From positions 85,597 through 149,596 of IMG/VR virus record IMGVR_UViG_3300031963_008876: DNA of 64,000 nt. One strand, 5' to 3'. Origin of the DNA: a virus. The translations under genes were made by a program, and so were the position numbers. The notes below the pieces were generated by a model. The model saw only the letters and a program-made list of their open reading frames with translations, made no database searches and was not told the origin of the DNA. Below are positions 37,601 to 45,356 of the stretch, piece after piece (position 1 is the stretch's first letter; every line of letters begins with the position of its first letter).

Positions 37601-38274
37601 TCAGCAATGGTGAAATCAACGCTAATCGACACTTTGAACATCTAGCCAGTGCGACTTGTAATTTAAAAAATAAACTGCATCGTGTGGATGGTGTGAATGG
37701 ACGTGTGGCTGCTTATCATGCTGCCGCACAGGTCAGCGGTACACCTTGGTTCTTTGCAGTATTTGCTAAGTTGCAGGTCAATAAAGAATTTGACTGGAAC
37801 TGGCAACCTGACCGCATGCAACAGGCCAAACACTATATCTTTCATGCCAAGAATCCTCTCAATGGACTGGTATACGGACACCAGGCCATGATTGCATACA
37901 ACAAGAAGTTAGTGCTAGAGAACAAAGGTCTGGGCCTAGACTTCACACTAGACCAGCCACACGAAGTAGTACCCATCTTGTCAGGCACAGCATGGTACAC
38001 TGACTCACCGTGGATGGCCTGGCGTACTGCTTTCCGTGAAGTAATTAAACTGATGACCACTTTGCCTGATGTGGAAAGTGAATACCGCTTGAACAAATGG
38101 CTTGATATCAACAGCGACGAAGCGGACCCGCAGTGGAGTCGACTTGGTGCAGAAGATGCTGAGGAATATTACAACTCAGTCAACGGAGACTTTGCAGAAC
38201 TGCGAAAGAGTTATGATTGGGCTTGGCTGGCTAGCTATGCGTTTATTAAACGATCTCTAACAACTGATCAATAA
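34675..38274 (+). CDS. Ten-repeat W/P/Y-rich protein with glycosyltransferase-like end (1199 aa)
   Basis: Residues ~110-770 contain ten tandem repeats of about 65-75 residues whose core reads SWxPxPxDPPYIYVFGNQ, then (A/P)E-x-MPTVEY and VPGATE(R/I)KYMD. Residues 1-100 and ~790-880 contain related units (WDFSWEPVPWQS; FDFSWHPETWQS). Residues ~960-1150 form a domain shared with the gene at 13481. No signal peptide or membrane segment is visible. The repeats may be a scaffold or glycan-binding array presenting a substrate to the C-terminal domain. Its 3' end overlaps the convergent aminotransferase gene by 29 bases. Confidence 0.7.
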   Translation: MFDVFYSGKKPNVVVGVQEAESIDHARQLSRTRYFWWIHYLADLEHWDFSWEPVPWQSHQRHAWANQHQPDAGIYLVPANWDGQETNYHSAPAIHHGVDANYWHIPGWIDATSIDPQWSPDPMDPPYIYEFPVEWGWDRIGGPQYRVPGASEIKYVNAFVTKTQHNPLPWFQHCEFNWTDEAYRWRPCPEDPPYIYVFGNQWYPAEVMPTVEYRVPGATERKYMDLRVQLPERHTNHWHTLHDCEWDYSWVPDPGDPPYIYVFGNQHWPAEKMPTVEYHVPGATERKYMHMTARLLSDKTNWTIHEYIKRWDYSWVPDPGDPPYIYIWGNQHWPGEIMPTLTYTMPGATDIKYVDGPQPELGSCMGNWEWCEDINDSEWDWTWVPNPKDPPYIYVFGNQWNPPELKASIKYHVDGATEVKYMDRRTTRLPQPDLFTNVLPVTQFDYSWEPDPTDPPMTYVFGSQWNPGVLEPAVTYSTGGTEIKYVDNIIAQVAPNPESWTLLDDVIEFDYSWRPNPTDPPYIYVFGNQWLSAEVRPALEYHVPGATERKYMDHPRAQRRGNPELFVKLHPCAFDWSWEPEPGSPPYKYVFGNQWHAAEIMPTVEYNMPGATELKYMDEPKAKLPENPNRPWYNVVESDMDYSWVPDPGDPPYIYVFGNQWHSAEIMPTVEYRMPGATERKYVDISAQLLPDLTHWHIPDHVDVTDMDFSWVPDPGEPPYIYQFATQHQKTGGPQYRVPCASEVKYVDMMRAEVKREAVPIFEIDHMDGNAGQIPNVVKKIRYFDNYRDTLIRLAKSLVGEYEHVWVCSSICDYTDFDFSWHPETWQSTMLHVFPSNKQKFGDTFYMHVPTFAERAEKKQLLEWYSVNYVSRRAVPRRPMPVIVHDGDSQVDAVKSQDFVGPLAMFTNHDYVPSDLVTVPLWRQETKTIVPVSSGAGSVVVPKVAVPFIKTQLYDYPHIDKTQRMLKDKPLDIVFISNGEINANRHFEHLASATCNLKNKLHRVDGVNGRVAAYHAAAQVSGTPWFFAVFAKLQVNKEFDWNWQPDRMQQAKHYIFHAKNPLNGLVYGHQAMIAYNKKLVLENKGLGLDFTLDQPHEVVPILSGTAWYTDSPWMAWRTAFREVIKLMTTLPDVESEYRLNKWLDINSDEADPQWSRLGAEDAEEYYNSVNGDFAELRKSYDWAWLASYAFIKRSLTTDQ

Positions 38275-39346
38275 TGTATTCTACCTCTAAGTCTGTAAGC
38301 TCAGGGTAGATAGGCAAACTCAAACATCTGCGGCTAAGTGCATAACTGGCACTCAACATGTCTGGCCCTTGGTACTGTTGGAATACAGGCAGTTCCTGTA
38401 GTGGTTCGGCATAGTGGATCTTGGTTTCAATCTTGCGCAAAGAGAGATTGCGTTGCACAATGTCACGTTGATCCACTTCAATCACAAACTTGTGATAGCA
38501 ATGTTTGTCAAAATTGCTTTTGTCAATCAATGATCGTATGGGTGACTTTTCCAAGCGGTTCATCCAATAGGCAGCAATAGTACTTCTACGACTTTGCCAT
38601 GCAGCCAAGTGCCGGGTCTTGATCATCATTTGCGCACAGTCCACCTCACTCATGCGTGAGTTGGTGCCTATTTCGCTGTGCTTGAGATACTTGCCGTTGT
38701 TTACATAGTCTCTAGCAAACTCTTGCAGTTCATACCTGTTGGTCACTACAGCACCACCGTTGCCGTAGTTGGCAAAGTTTTTTGTAGGGTCAAAACTTAT
38801 AGCGGCTGATTCGCTATGTCTATGGCATTTGTCGGCCAACCAGTGCTGTGCGGCATCTTCCACAATGATGTCGCCGTGATTGCGCCAGTGCTGATGAACA
38901 CTCTGTCCATACAGGCCAACAAGGCACACTGCTTGATAACTTAGGTCTCGAGGCAACTTTCTATAGTCCATTTGCCCATAGTTGTCTGTGTCCAAGATGT
39001 AGATATTCCAGCCGGCTCGAATCCAAGCATTGGCAGTGGCTGGATAGGTCAGCGCAGGTATGACCACTGTGGGTGGTGTGATGCCGATCTTGCTTCTAAA
39101 GTATTCAGCAATGATCTCTAGGGCATGTGTGCCTGAGTGACACAAGGTAGCATACTTGACACCGTTCTTTCTGCTGATCCAATGCGCAAACTCAGCAGTA
39201 TAGTTGCCATCCATCAGTTGTCCCGAACGCAACACTTCATCAGTCACGTCCAGGATTTCCTGTCGGAGATTGTTATACTGCTTGCGGAGACCAGTAAACG
39301 GAATTGTTAAGCCAGTGGTAGTAATTTTCAAATCCTTCTTGAACAT
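38246..39346 (-). CDS. DegT/DnrJ/EryC1-type PLP sugar aminotransferase (366 aa)
   Basis: LCHSGTHALEIIA is the phosphate-binding loop, VIPALTYPATANA the substrate loop, IIVEDAAQHW the Asp that contacts PLP, and SFDPTKNFANYGNGGA contains the Schiff-base Lys near residue 190. The length matches the family. It should aminate a keto-sugar nucleotide. ATG 39346 is chosen, giving a 74-base overlap with the epimerase; a TTG at 39331 is also possible. With the upstream epimerase it forms a pair for making an amino-sugar donor. Confidence 0.92.
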   Translation of the reverse strand: MFKKDLKITTTGLTIPFTGLRKQYNNLRQEILDVTDEVLRSGQLMDGNYTAEFAHWISRKNGVKYATLCHSGTHALEIIAEYFRSKIGITPPTVVIPALTYPATANAWIRAGWNIYILDTDNYGQMDYRKLPRDLSYQAVCLVGLYGQSVHQHWRNHGDIIVEDAAQHWLADKCHRHSESAAISFDPTKNFANYGNGGAVVTNRYELQEFARDYVNNGKYLKHSEIGTNSRMSEVDCAQMMIKTRHLAAWQSRRSTIAAYWMNRLEKSPIRSLIDKSNFDKHCYHKFVIEVDQRDIVQRNLSLRKIETKIHYAEPLQELPVFQQYQGPDMLSASYALSRRCLSLPIYPELTDLEVEYIIDQLLEIV

Positions 39347-40241
39347 CAACCCGGGGATCAAAGCCTAATACTTGTCTGGCCTTGTCGATATTTAGTGCGC
39401 CACGGCTGGGAAAGTCTGCGTCTTTGTCTTTTACTTCTATTGAGCCCGAGCCCACAATGTCAACCACCATTTGGGCGGCCTGGAGGAGTGAGACTGAATG
39501 AGATTTAGTGATATTGTAAGTGTCGTTCGCAGCACCCACTTCCAATGCAGCCGCCACAATGCCATCCGCAGCGTCATCAACATAGGTAAAGTCAAGAGTC
39601 TCTCCCGCTCCGTTGACATTGAGAACTTGACCACGCATGGCTCGGAGCATAAATTTTGCCACAACACGATCTTCAACATCCAACGGACCGTATACCGCTG
39701 AGGGGCGTATAATAACATATTCCATTCCTGTTCGACGAGCATAATCTTTTACCAGCCATTCTCCTGCAAGTTTCATGATGCCGTATTGTCCAATTGGATT
39801 GCACGGAGCATCCTCAGTTACCTGATCGTCGAAGTCTCCGTACACCATTGAGCTTGAGATGTACACAAAGCGTCTAACACCGTATCTTTTGGCACTCTCA
39901 AGAACGTTGATCAGGCCACGCATCATTACATCAGCGCCGTGTGCAGGATTGGCGTTGACAACTTTCTGACGTGGAAATGAGGCCATATGGACAATCACTT
40001 CAGGCTGTTGAACTCTGATCACATAGTCAATGGTGTCCGCAGTTTCAATTGAGGCTGCATACAAAGGATGCCGATCAATCTTGACGGCTCGTTCTTCCAT
40101 CAAGTAGTCTAATTCGGCCTGTGGAATAATGCCATAGTTGGTTTTGTTGTCAATGATGCTGACTGTGTGACCCTGGCGTTTGAGCCTTTGCACCACATTG
40201 TGTCCAATTAGGCCGTAGCCACCAGTTGTTAGTATTTTCAT
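39273..40241 (-). CDS. NAD-dependent sugar-nucleotide epimerase/dehydratase (322 aa)
   Basis: ILTTGGYGLIGHNVV is the Rossmann GxxGxxG motif, SSSMVYG and YGIMK give the catalytic Ser/Thr and YxxxK, and RPSAVYGP is the usual substrate strand. The extended short-chain dehydrogenase length fits. ATG 40241 is preferred because GGAG lies seven bases upstream and it forms ATGA with the previous stop. It probably supplies the keto or epimerised sugar for the following aminotransferase. Confidence 0.93.
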   Translation of the reverse strand: MKILTTGGYGLIGHNVVQRLKRQGHTVSIIDNKTNYGIIPQAELDYLMEERAVKIDRHPLYAASIETADTIDYVIRVQQPEVIVHMASFPRQKVVNANPAHGADVMMRGLINVLESAKRYGVRRFVYISSSMVYGDFDDQVTEDAPCNPIGQYGIMKLAGEWLVKDYARRTGMEYVIIRPSAVYGPLDVEDRVVAKFMLRAMRGQVLNVNGAGETLDFTYVDDAADGIVAAALEVGAANDTYNITKSHSVSLLQAAQMVVDIVGSGSIEVKDKDADFPSRGALNIDKARQVLGFDPRVDVQEGFENYYHWLNNSVYWSPQAV

Positions 40242-40519
40242 TTGTTTCTCCACTTCATTTGATACCACATATAGACTCGTTCGTCCATTATGGTAAAGTT
40301 GCCTGCTCTACTGTAGTCCCAAAAACGCCCATTGATATATTGTCCTGGATAGCCATAAGTTTCGATCAACCAACGCTCTTGCTCTATAGTATGCACACCT
40401 TTGTGTTTGTACAGTGTCATTGGCACAAACTTTTCACCATCCCATACCTGCTTGCGCACCGGAGGTGGGAGAACTATATCTGACTCGTCGGCATATTCTA
40501 TTACTGGTTGCCACCCCAT
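40238..40519 (-). CDS. Hypothetical protein (93 aa), paralogue of next gene upstream
   Basis: The C-terminal part (GRFWDYSRAGNFTIMDERVY followed by MWYQMKW) aligns with the end of the adjacent 109-residue protein (HRTTDYASYGHRYDI, then ECFWRLKWG), so the two are a tandem duplication. ATG 40519 is preferred over the frame start at 40537. It is soluble, with many aromatic residues. No function is recognised. The ATGA junction with the epimerase ties it to the sugar operon. Confidence 0.55.
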   Translation of the reverse strand: MGWQPVIEYADESDIVLPPPVRKQVWDGEKFVPMTLYKHKGVHTIEQERWLIETYGYPGQYINGRFWDYSRAGNFTIMDERVYMWYQMKWRNK

Positions 40520-40830
40520 TTGAGCCTCCAGAAACATTCATTCTGTTCGCTGAGTCTGGCCACAATATCATAACGATGCCCGTAACTGGCATAGTCAGTA
40601 GTTCTGTGCCAGTAAGGTTTTTCCACAGCATGTTCCATGACGAATTTACCAGCATCACTTTCTTGCCATTCGTAAATGGGCTGTGCCACAAACAGGTCTG
40701 GATCTTCAACATCGCCCATGCGGATGGTGTGTACTATAACATCACGGAAACTGATCCATTTACCATCAACCCATTTGGTTTGAGATGGTTGCCAGTGAGT
40801 GGGTTTGGTATGATCTTGTGTGATGCCCAT
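40501..40830 (-). CDS. Hypothetical protein (109 aa)
   Basis: This soluble protein is rich in Trp, Tyr and His. Its last ~40 residues resemble those of the next gene. Its ATG lies five bases after the -10 box of a TTGCAC-N17-TATACT promoter, so it is expected to be leaderless and to head the operon leading to the epimerase and aminotransferase genes. No catalytic motif is visible. Confidence 0.6.
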   Translation of the reverse strand: MGITQDHTKPTHWQPSQTKWVDGKWISFRDVIVHTIRMGDVEDPDLFVAQPIYEWQESDAGKFVMEHAVEKPYWHRTTDYASYGHRYDIVARLSEQNECFWRLKWGGNQ

Positions 40831-40835
40831 GTGCT

Positions 40836-40864
40836 AGTATAGCACACCGACTATGATTGTGCAA
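40836..40864 (-). promoter_or_regulatory. Sigma70 promoter for the 40.8-38.2 kb operon
   Basis: On the - strand TTGCAC (40864-40859) and TATACT (40841-40836) are separated by 17 bases. The next ATG begins five bases after the -10 box. The promoter overlaps the 3' end of thyX. Confidence 0.7.
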
Positions 40865-41543
40865 CCAAGTCTGCAGCCATTGGAAAGATTGCAGTAATGG
40901 CCTGGGCACAAGCACGGGCAATATCCATGTGTTCTTTTTGGGTGCCATTGCTGGCACGAAGTTCGATGTAATGTATCCACGAGCGCAATGTACCGTTCAT
41001 GTACATGCGGCTAACAGTGAGACCTTCGGGCAACACTGCACGAGCTTGTTCTTTGGCAATACCGTTGTCAATAGCCCACTTGTACTCTTTCTTCACAGCA
41101 TACAACACACGCTTTTGAGCACGTTCCCACTCGTAAGCAAGAAGCTTCTGCTCCTCATCCTCCATGTCCAAGTCTACGCTGTTCTGTCTATTCCGGGTGT
41201 CTTGGAATCGTGCCTCACGTAACACAAACGCCTCATCGAGTTCAGCTGTAGGATCAGCATATCGCTGGGAGAACTCTTGAAAGCTGAAACTTCTGTGACG
41301 TAGAATCTGTCGCGCAATGTCACGGGTGGTGACAATTTCCATGCAGGCAGAGACCATTTCGAGTGGGCTCCAGTGCTGGTGCTTGATAAGGTATCTGATG
41401 AGTCGTTCGCTTGTGTCTGTGTTGAATTGATTGGCTGGGTTGGACACACGGGCGCAATACGCAATGAGTTCCTGAGCGTCATCAACACCTTGGGATCTAA
41501 ATGATTCAGTTGGTTGACTGTAGGAAAGTAGCTTAACATTCAT
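40851..41543 (-). CDS. thyX: Flavin-dependent thymidylate synthase ThyX (230 aa)
   Basis: The ThyX signature is plain: RHRSFSFQEFSQRY near residue 80, with the Arg, His and Ser residues that bind FAD and dUMP. Length is standard. The enzyme makes dTMP from dUMP with methylene-tetrahydrofolate, FAD and NADPH, supplying phage DNA synthesis. The start overlaps the previous gene by ATGA. ThyX is common in large phages. Confidence 0.96.
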   Translation of the reverse strand: MNVKLLSYSQPTESFRSQGVDDAQELIAYCARVSNPANQFNTDTSERLIRYLIKHQHWSPLEMVSACMEIVTTRDIARQILRHRSFSFQEFSQRYADPTAELDEAFVLREARFQDTRNRQNSVDLDMEDEEQKLLAYEWERAQKRVLYAVKKEYKWAIDNGIAKEQARAVLPEGLTVSRMYMNGTLRSWIHYIELRASNGTQKEHMDIARACAQAITAIFPMAADLVAQS

Positions 41544-41845
41544 TTTAATTTGATAAGAATTTTATCAGTTTCGGGTTGTACAATTTCGGCAACAGCCGCG
41601 GCATCAACAATAAAGTTAACGGTATGAAGATCAGCTTCAATTTCACTAAGTGTGCGGCCCACAACAATCTCTAGTTCTTCACTGTCGAGACCCTGGCGCC
41701 GCAGTGTCTGCAGATTGATGGTTTTCTGTTTGCCACCTTTCTGCCGAATCACCACTTTTTTAATACATTCAAGTGGAATTTGTGTTTTGGTAACCTCATC
41801 AATGAGGTGCTCCCACTTGGCTAGAAATTCGTCACTGAACGGCAT
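41540..41845 (-). CDS. Hypothetical protein (101 aa)
   Basis: An acidic alpha/beta protein with an N-terminal helix (SDEFLAKWEHLIDEV), a basic KKVVIRQKGGKQKTI hairpin and a GRTLSEIEADLHTVNFIVD helix. Overlaps with the upstream gene (14 bases) and thyX (ATGA) show it belongs to the same transcript. It resembles small conserved proteins of T4-like phages in size and composition, but I cannot name a function. Confidence 0.65.
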   Translation of the reverse strand: MPFSDEFLAKWEHLIDEVTKTQIPLECIKKVVIRQKGGKQKTINLQTLRRQGLDSEELEIVVGRTLSEIEADLHTVNFIVDAAAVAEIVQPETDKILIKLK

Positions 41846-42560
41846 GTGCGGTTACCTTGGCAGGTCGACCACGTTTCTTTGCTGGTGCAGCCACAGGTGC
41901 TTGCACGGTGTTGTTTACAACCACTCCAGGAAACATACGTTCAGCTTCTTTTTTCATTCTAGCAGCTTCGTTGATCAAGCCCTGTGCGTCAGCTTCCATG
42001 CGCTTGGCTTGCGTTAACATATTTGATGCAAGTGTTTTGTCATCCAGTGCATTGGAGGCATCGGCTTGCATGACTGGCATGCCGGCACGTTGTTGAGCAG
42101 CTTCTTGTTCTAAACGTTGACGTTTGAACTCTTGCTCGGCCTGGCGCTTTTGCGCAGGATCAACCAAGCCAGAATTTGAATCTAGATCAGCCATGCGTTT
42201 GGCAGCATCTTGACCTGATTCCATTTCTTTGACCAGTCGATTGAGTTCGTCTAGCTTGACTGAACTGGTTGTGGTAGGAGTAACAATAACTTGATTGGTA
42301 GGAATCTTTTTAAGCATGCCTTCTTTGTGCAATGCTTCAAGGATTGCACGACCATCAGGCAGCAAGCTACGATGTAATGCATTGGCTAATGAAGTTTCTT
42401 GTTGTCCTGTTGGACTTTCTAACACTCTCATTACGGTATCATGAATGTGTGTGGGCAACACATCTGGATAAATTACAAGGCACATGTGATCTTCGCCAGG
42501 TATCTCTCTGAATATAATTGCGACCTTTCGATCGCCGTGACGTCCTACGTGTTTAAGCAT
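41832..42560 (-). CDS. Hypothetical coiled-coil protein with basic tail (242 aa)
   Basis: ATG 42560 is chosen because GGAG lies seven bases upstream; the frame extends further without support. The N-terminal ~90 residues look globular (KHVGRHGDRKVAIIFREIPG). The middle is a long charged, Gln-rich helix likely to be a coiled coil, and the end has a Pro/Ala linker followed by AKKRGRPAK, an AT-hook-like DNA-binding motif. A DNA-associated role is inferred. It overlaps its neighbours on both sides. Confidence 0.7.
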   Translation of the reverse strand: MLKHVGRHGDRKVAIIFREIPGEDHMCLVIYPDVLPTHIHDTVMRVLESPTGQQETSLANALHRSLLPDGRAILEALHKEGMLKKIPTNQVIVTPTTTSSVKLDELNRLVKEMESGQDAAKRMADLDSNSGLVDPAQKRQAEQEFKRQRLEQEAAQQRAGMPVMQADASNALDDKTLASNMLTQAKRMEADAQGLINEAARMKKEAERMFPGVVVNNTVQAPVAAPAKKRGRPAKVTAHAVQ

Positions 42561-42747
42561 TTTGATCTCCTTGTGCTTGTTGTGCTTGTAGTTGAGCTTG
42601 ACTATGGTCGAGAAACTTAGACAGTTTGTCATAGAGTCCACCAACAGTGCTCATTTCGGCTGCTTTGAATGCACCCCGATTGCAAGCCGCTTCGAGAAGC
42701 GACTTCATTGAAGCCATATCGGCTAGGGTAAGTTGTACATTTTCCAT
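42553..42747 (-). CDS. Hypothetical helical protein (64 aa)
   Basis: Short, mostly helical protein (MENVQLTLADMASMKSLLEA), ending in a Gln-rich QAQLQAQQAQ tail. The ATG is preceded at 42753-42760 by ATTAAATA on the - strand, a weak late-promoter-like match. It overlaps the start of the next gene by eight bases. Function unknown. Confidence 0.65.
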   Translation of the reverse strand: MENVQLTLADMASMKSLLEAACNRGAFKAAEMSTVGGLYDKLSKFLDHSQAQLQAQQAQGDQNA

Positions 42748-42785
42748 ACAGATATTTAATATATAAACATCTGACGGAAATGTTT

Positions 42786-42992
42786 TTATGGGGTATTTTG
42801 GAAGAATTTGTTGGCCTTTTGGACAGCCTCTTCAATGGTCAGCGCAGGCACTATCACAAATGCCTGGTTGCTCACTATCTCCATGTCGTAAGGTATGCTA
42901 CCAGTAAAACAAAAATCTTCTGGCACTTCCACCTGCACTTCAAAGTCCTGCATGCGGCGTGCTCGATCAATTACGTCAAGATGATCGCTCAC
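42786..42992 (-). CDS. Hypothetical protein (68 aa)
   Basis: A small acidic protein with an FEVQVEVPEDFCF beta strand region and a C-terminal LTIEEAVQKANKFFQN helix. The ATG overlaps the stop of the previous gene (ATGA). It is part of a run of very small overlapping phage genes from 43.99 to 42.79 kb. Not recognised. Confidence 0.65.
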   Translation of the reverse strand: MSDHLDVIDRARRMQDFEVQVEVPEDFCFTGSIPYDMEIVSNQAFVIVPALTIEEAVQKANKFFQNTP

Positions 42993-43177
42993 AGGATCTT
43001 ACGCTCGTGGATCAGTGTTTCAAAGGTATCCCAGACTTTTTGGAACTTGCGTTCGTAGTAGTCAATCAGGACCTTGGTGTCTTCAATGCTGGCACCTTGA
43101 TCAATGTACATTTGCAAATCATTCGTGATCTTCCAGCACTCCATAATTTCTTGCTCAAAATCAAAACGGTCACTCAT
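42989..43177 (-). CDS. Hypothetical helical protein (62 aa)
   Basis: Almost wholly helical and acidic (FDFEQEIMECWKITNDLQMY; KFQKVWDTFETLIHERK). Similar short helical proteins are common in T4-like genomes with unknown roles. ATGA overlaps join it to both neighbours. Confidence 0.65.
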   Translation of the reverse strand: MSDRFDFEQEIMECWKITNDLQMYIDQGASIEDTKVLIDYYERKFQKVWDTFETLIHERKIL

Positions 43178-43455
43178 TTGAACTCCTTTAGTTCTTTGGG
43201 TTTCACAAAAATAAAATTATGCACTCGGCCATCCAGCTTGATAGGCAAATCCAAATGCACACTCACACGCGGACCTTCTACTAAGTTTATCTGCGTGTCA
43301 TTGCCTACAGTGCCTCGGAATGGAATTTTGTTCCAAGTGCCTTGCACACGGTCTCCTATAAACCAAGTTGGCTTATATCCCACACGATTAAAATAATCAG
43401 TTTGATTACCCACGGGGCTGACTCCATTCATCACGTGCCAGTTTGAACTCTGCAT
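43174..43455 (-). CDS. Hypothetical beta-rich protein (93 aa)
   Basis: Beta-rich protein with FIGDRVQGTWNKIPFRGTVG and VHLDLPIKLDGRVHNFIFV segments, suggesting a small SH3- or OB-like barrel. The start is ambiguous: ATG 43455 overlaps the upstream membrane-protein gene by 50 bases, while ATG 43431 overlaps by 26. Function unknown. Confidence 0.6.
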   Translation of the reverse strand: MQSSNWHVMNGVSPVGNQTDYFNRVGYKPTWFIGDRVQGTWNKIPFRGTVGNDTQINLVEGPRVSVHLDLPIKLDGRVHNFIFVKPKELKEFK

Positions 43456-43549
43456 ACACTCGGCGGAGCATGGTCACCACAGGAATAAAGAAAAAGCCCG
43501 CAATAAATCCATACAGCAACCACTTTACGGCTTCCCATAAATCCATCAT
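43406..43549 (-). CDS. Small membrane protein (47 aa)
   Basis: One hydrophobic segment (WLLYGFIAGFFFIPVVTML) is followed by a basic helix (RRVYAEFKLARDEW), so the protein likely spans the inner membrane once with its C-terminus inside. The start overlaps the previous stop as ATGATG, with ATG at 43549 or 43546. Such small single-span proteins in phages may act in lysis control, superinfection exclusion or membrane remodelling; no specific role is shown here. Confidence 0.65.
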   Translation of the reverse strand: MMDLWEAVKWLLYGFIAGFFFIPVVTMLRRVYAEFKLARDEWSQPRG

Positions 43550-43779
43550 ACAATTTGTCCTAGTCCTGCATAGATAAGTTGATCCAGCTCTGTTTGATAA
43601 TCTGTACGACCCATTCTGCGTTTAAGCCAAATAGCGTTCAACAAATCTTTGGCACCATGCGAACTGTCAACAGGCAACTCGGCTCTAGACTCTAGTTCTT
43701 CTAAGAGATCTTCAGTATCAAAGTCACCAAGATCAACATCTACTTCTACTTCTGTGGTAATAGTTCTATACATCTTCAA
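43546..43779 (-). CDS. Hypothetical acidic protein (77 aa)
   Basis: The N-terminal half is strongly acidic (EVEVDVDLGDFDTEDLLEEL) and the C-terminal half is helical (LLNAIWLKRRMGRTDYQTEL). Overlaps the upstream gene by 14 bases and the membrane-protein gene by four. Not recognised. Confidence 0.6.
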   Translation of the reverse strand: MKMYRTITTEVEVDVDLGDFDTEDLLEELESRAELPVDSSHGAKDLLNAIWLKRRMGRTDYQTELDQLIYAGLGQIV

Positions 43780-43990
43780 TTCCTAATGTTGCAGGAGCAT
43801 GATCCAACACATCTTGATCATCGCGGCGATAAAAATGCGCATCTGGATCTGTTATGGTCACACACAAATCACTGTGAGCGATGTCGTAGTCAACAAAGTC
43901 TCCACTGCTATTGTATACTCTAAACAAATAGGTGTCAAGTAATGCACTGTAGATCAAATGCCCTTCCACGCCGTTTGCAGATTGTGTCAT
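43766..43990 (-). CDS. Hypothetical protein (74 aa)
   Basis: ATG 43990 lies one base after the VWA gene stop and is preferred; the longer frame upstream overlaps the VWA gene in another frame. The protein is beta-rich in the middle (LIYSALLDTYLFRVYNSSG) and has an HFYRRDDQDVLDHAP tail. It may be translationally coupled to the VWA gene. Function unknown. Confidence 0.65.
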   Translation of the reverse strand: MTQSANGVEGHLIYSALLDTYLFRVYNSSGDFVDYDIAHSDLCVTITDPDAHFYRRDDQDVLDHAPATLGIEDV

Positions 43991-43991
43991 C

Positions 43992-45302
43992 TTACTTTTC
44001 CTCGTAGTAGGCGTATTGACCCCAGGGCGGAACAATGCTGTCGGTGCCATGCAGTATCCATACAGTGTCTGCATAATTCTCATCACCCCACGAACCAAAC
44101 GGGTAGCCGTCTGTAAACACAACCAGACGCTTGGGCTCAATTTCATTTTCTTTGAGATAGCGGAAGATAGCATCAAAGTCTGTTCCGCCGCCACCTGCGA
44201 CTTCGTAATCACAAATACCGTCCAAATTGTCCGAGTCGTATTGTGCAGGGTTATAACACTCGGTATCAAAGGTAACCACATGGATTCGGTATGCAGGGAA
44301 CGATTCCATGATGCCTTGGATTTCGCTTAAGAAGTCCTTGAGCATGCTCTCGCTAATGGATCCACTTGCATCCAACGCCACTGCAATATCAATCATAGGA
44401 TCCAGCTTCATGCCTGGCATCACAGCATCCATGTGCCAACCTTTGCGGCTGGCTCGCATCCATGTGTAGTCTGACTTGATGGTTGACTCCAATTGCATAC
44501 GGAGCAATTCGCGCCAGTTCATCTTGGGCTCGGTCAAGTCCTGAATCAGACGTTTGACACCTGCGGGCAAGTTACCTGCTCCATCCACTGTAGCGGCAGC
44601 CGCTAACATGGCTTCCTTGATCTCGTCCTTAATTGCTTGACGCTCTTCGGGTGTGAGTTTGGGGCGACCCTTGCCTTTGCCTTCCTCGTCTCCGTCTCCG
44701 TCACCATCTGCGGGATCGCCATCACCGTCCAGATGGTCGTCCAACAACTTGTCAACAAGGTCGCTCAAGTTAATTTTCTTGGCGTTCTTCATCAAGTCAT
44801 CATACACTTCCTCCGAACTCATACCCTCATACTTCTTGTCATACAGGCAAGGCACGGAAGTAATGAACTCACCCACATTGTGCTTTTTCAAGTCTGCGTT
44901 AACACAGAAGTCATTGGCAACGTTCCAAATCTGCGGGTCCCGCTCGCCACGGCGTCCAAAGTGGTCATACACACAATGCAACACCTCATGTCCAAACAAG
45001 AATTCAACTTCTTTGGGCTTGAGCAATTTAATGAACTTGCAGTTATAGTAGAAATTGCGTCCATCCGTTGCGGCAGTAGGACACCATTCGTCAGCGTTCA
45101 CCAACTTCAAACGAGTAGCAAGATTGCCAAAGAAACTGGCCTTAAGCAACAAACCCACACGGGCAGTAATCAATTGTTCACGCACCTCGCGATCCAGTTT
45201 GGGATCCATCTTGCCCAATAGATTTTTAAACTTGTCTGCTTCTTTGGAGTCAGCAGTGGTGCCTGCTTTGGCATATAACATGTCTGGATTGAAATATTGC
45301 AT
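43992..45302 (-). CDS. VWA-domain protein with HExxH peptidase-like region (436 aa)
   Basis: The N-terminal domain has GHEVLHCVYDHFGRR, an HExxH zinc motif at residues ~105-109, as in DUF2201-type putative metallopeptidases. An acidic low-complexity linker (GDGDPADGDGDGDEE) follows. The C-terminal VWA-like domain has the MIDAS motif VALDASGSIS and later GGGGTDFDA. ATG 45302 follows AAGGA and a sigma70 promoter. It pairs with the MoxR ATPase encoded upstream; such pairs act as chaperone-like or metal-insertion machines. The role in the phage is unknown. Confidence 0.85.
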   Translation of the reverse strand: MQYFNPDMLYAKAGTTADSKEADKFKNLLGKMDPKLDREVREQLITARVGLLLKASFFGNLATRLKLVNADEWCPTAATDGRNFYYNCKFIKLLKPKEVEFLFGHEVLHCVYDHFGRRGERDPQIWNVANDFCVNADLKKHNVGEFITSVPCLYDKKYEGMSSEEVYDDLMKNAKKINLSDLVDKLLDDHLDGDGDPADGDGDGDEEGKGKGRPKLTPEERQAIKDEIKEAMLAAAATVDGAGNLPAGVKRLIQDLTEPKMNWRELLRMQLESTIKSDYTWMRASRKGWHMDAVMPGMKLDPMIDIAVALDASGSISESMLKDFLSEIQGIMESFPAYRIHVVTFDTECYNPAQYDSDNLDGICDYEVAGGGGTDFDAIFRYLKENEIEPKRLVVFTDGYPFGSWGDENYADTVWILHGTDSIVPPWGQYAYYEEK

Positions 45303-45327
45303 GGGCTGTTCCTTAGTTGATGTGTAT

Positions 45328-45356
45328 ATTATAGCAAAAGATGATTTATTCGTCAA
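45328..45356 (-). promoter_or_regulatory. Sigma70 promoter for the VWA gene
   Basis: TTGACG and TATAAT are separated by 17 bases on the - strand. The spacer begins AATAAATC, shared with the promoters at 46848 and 47624. It overlaps the 3' end of the 102-residue gene. Confidence 0.85.

Noticed and set aside
43766-44281. A 171-residue - strand ORF
   Set aside because: Its first ~97 codons overlap the VWA gene in another frame; only the last 74 codons, from ATG 43990, form a credible gene.
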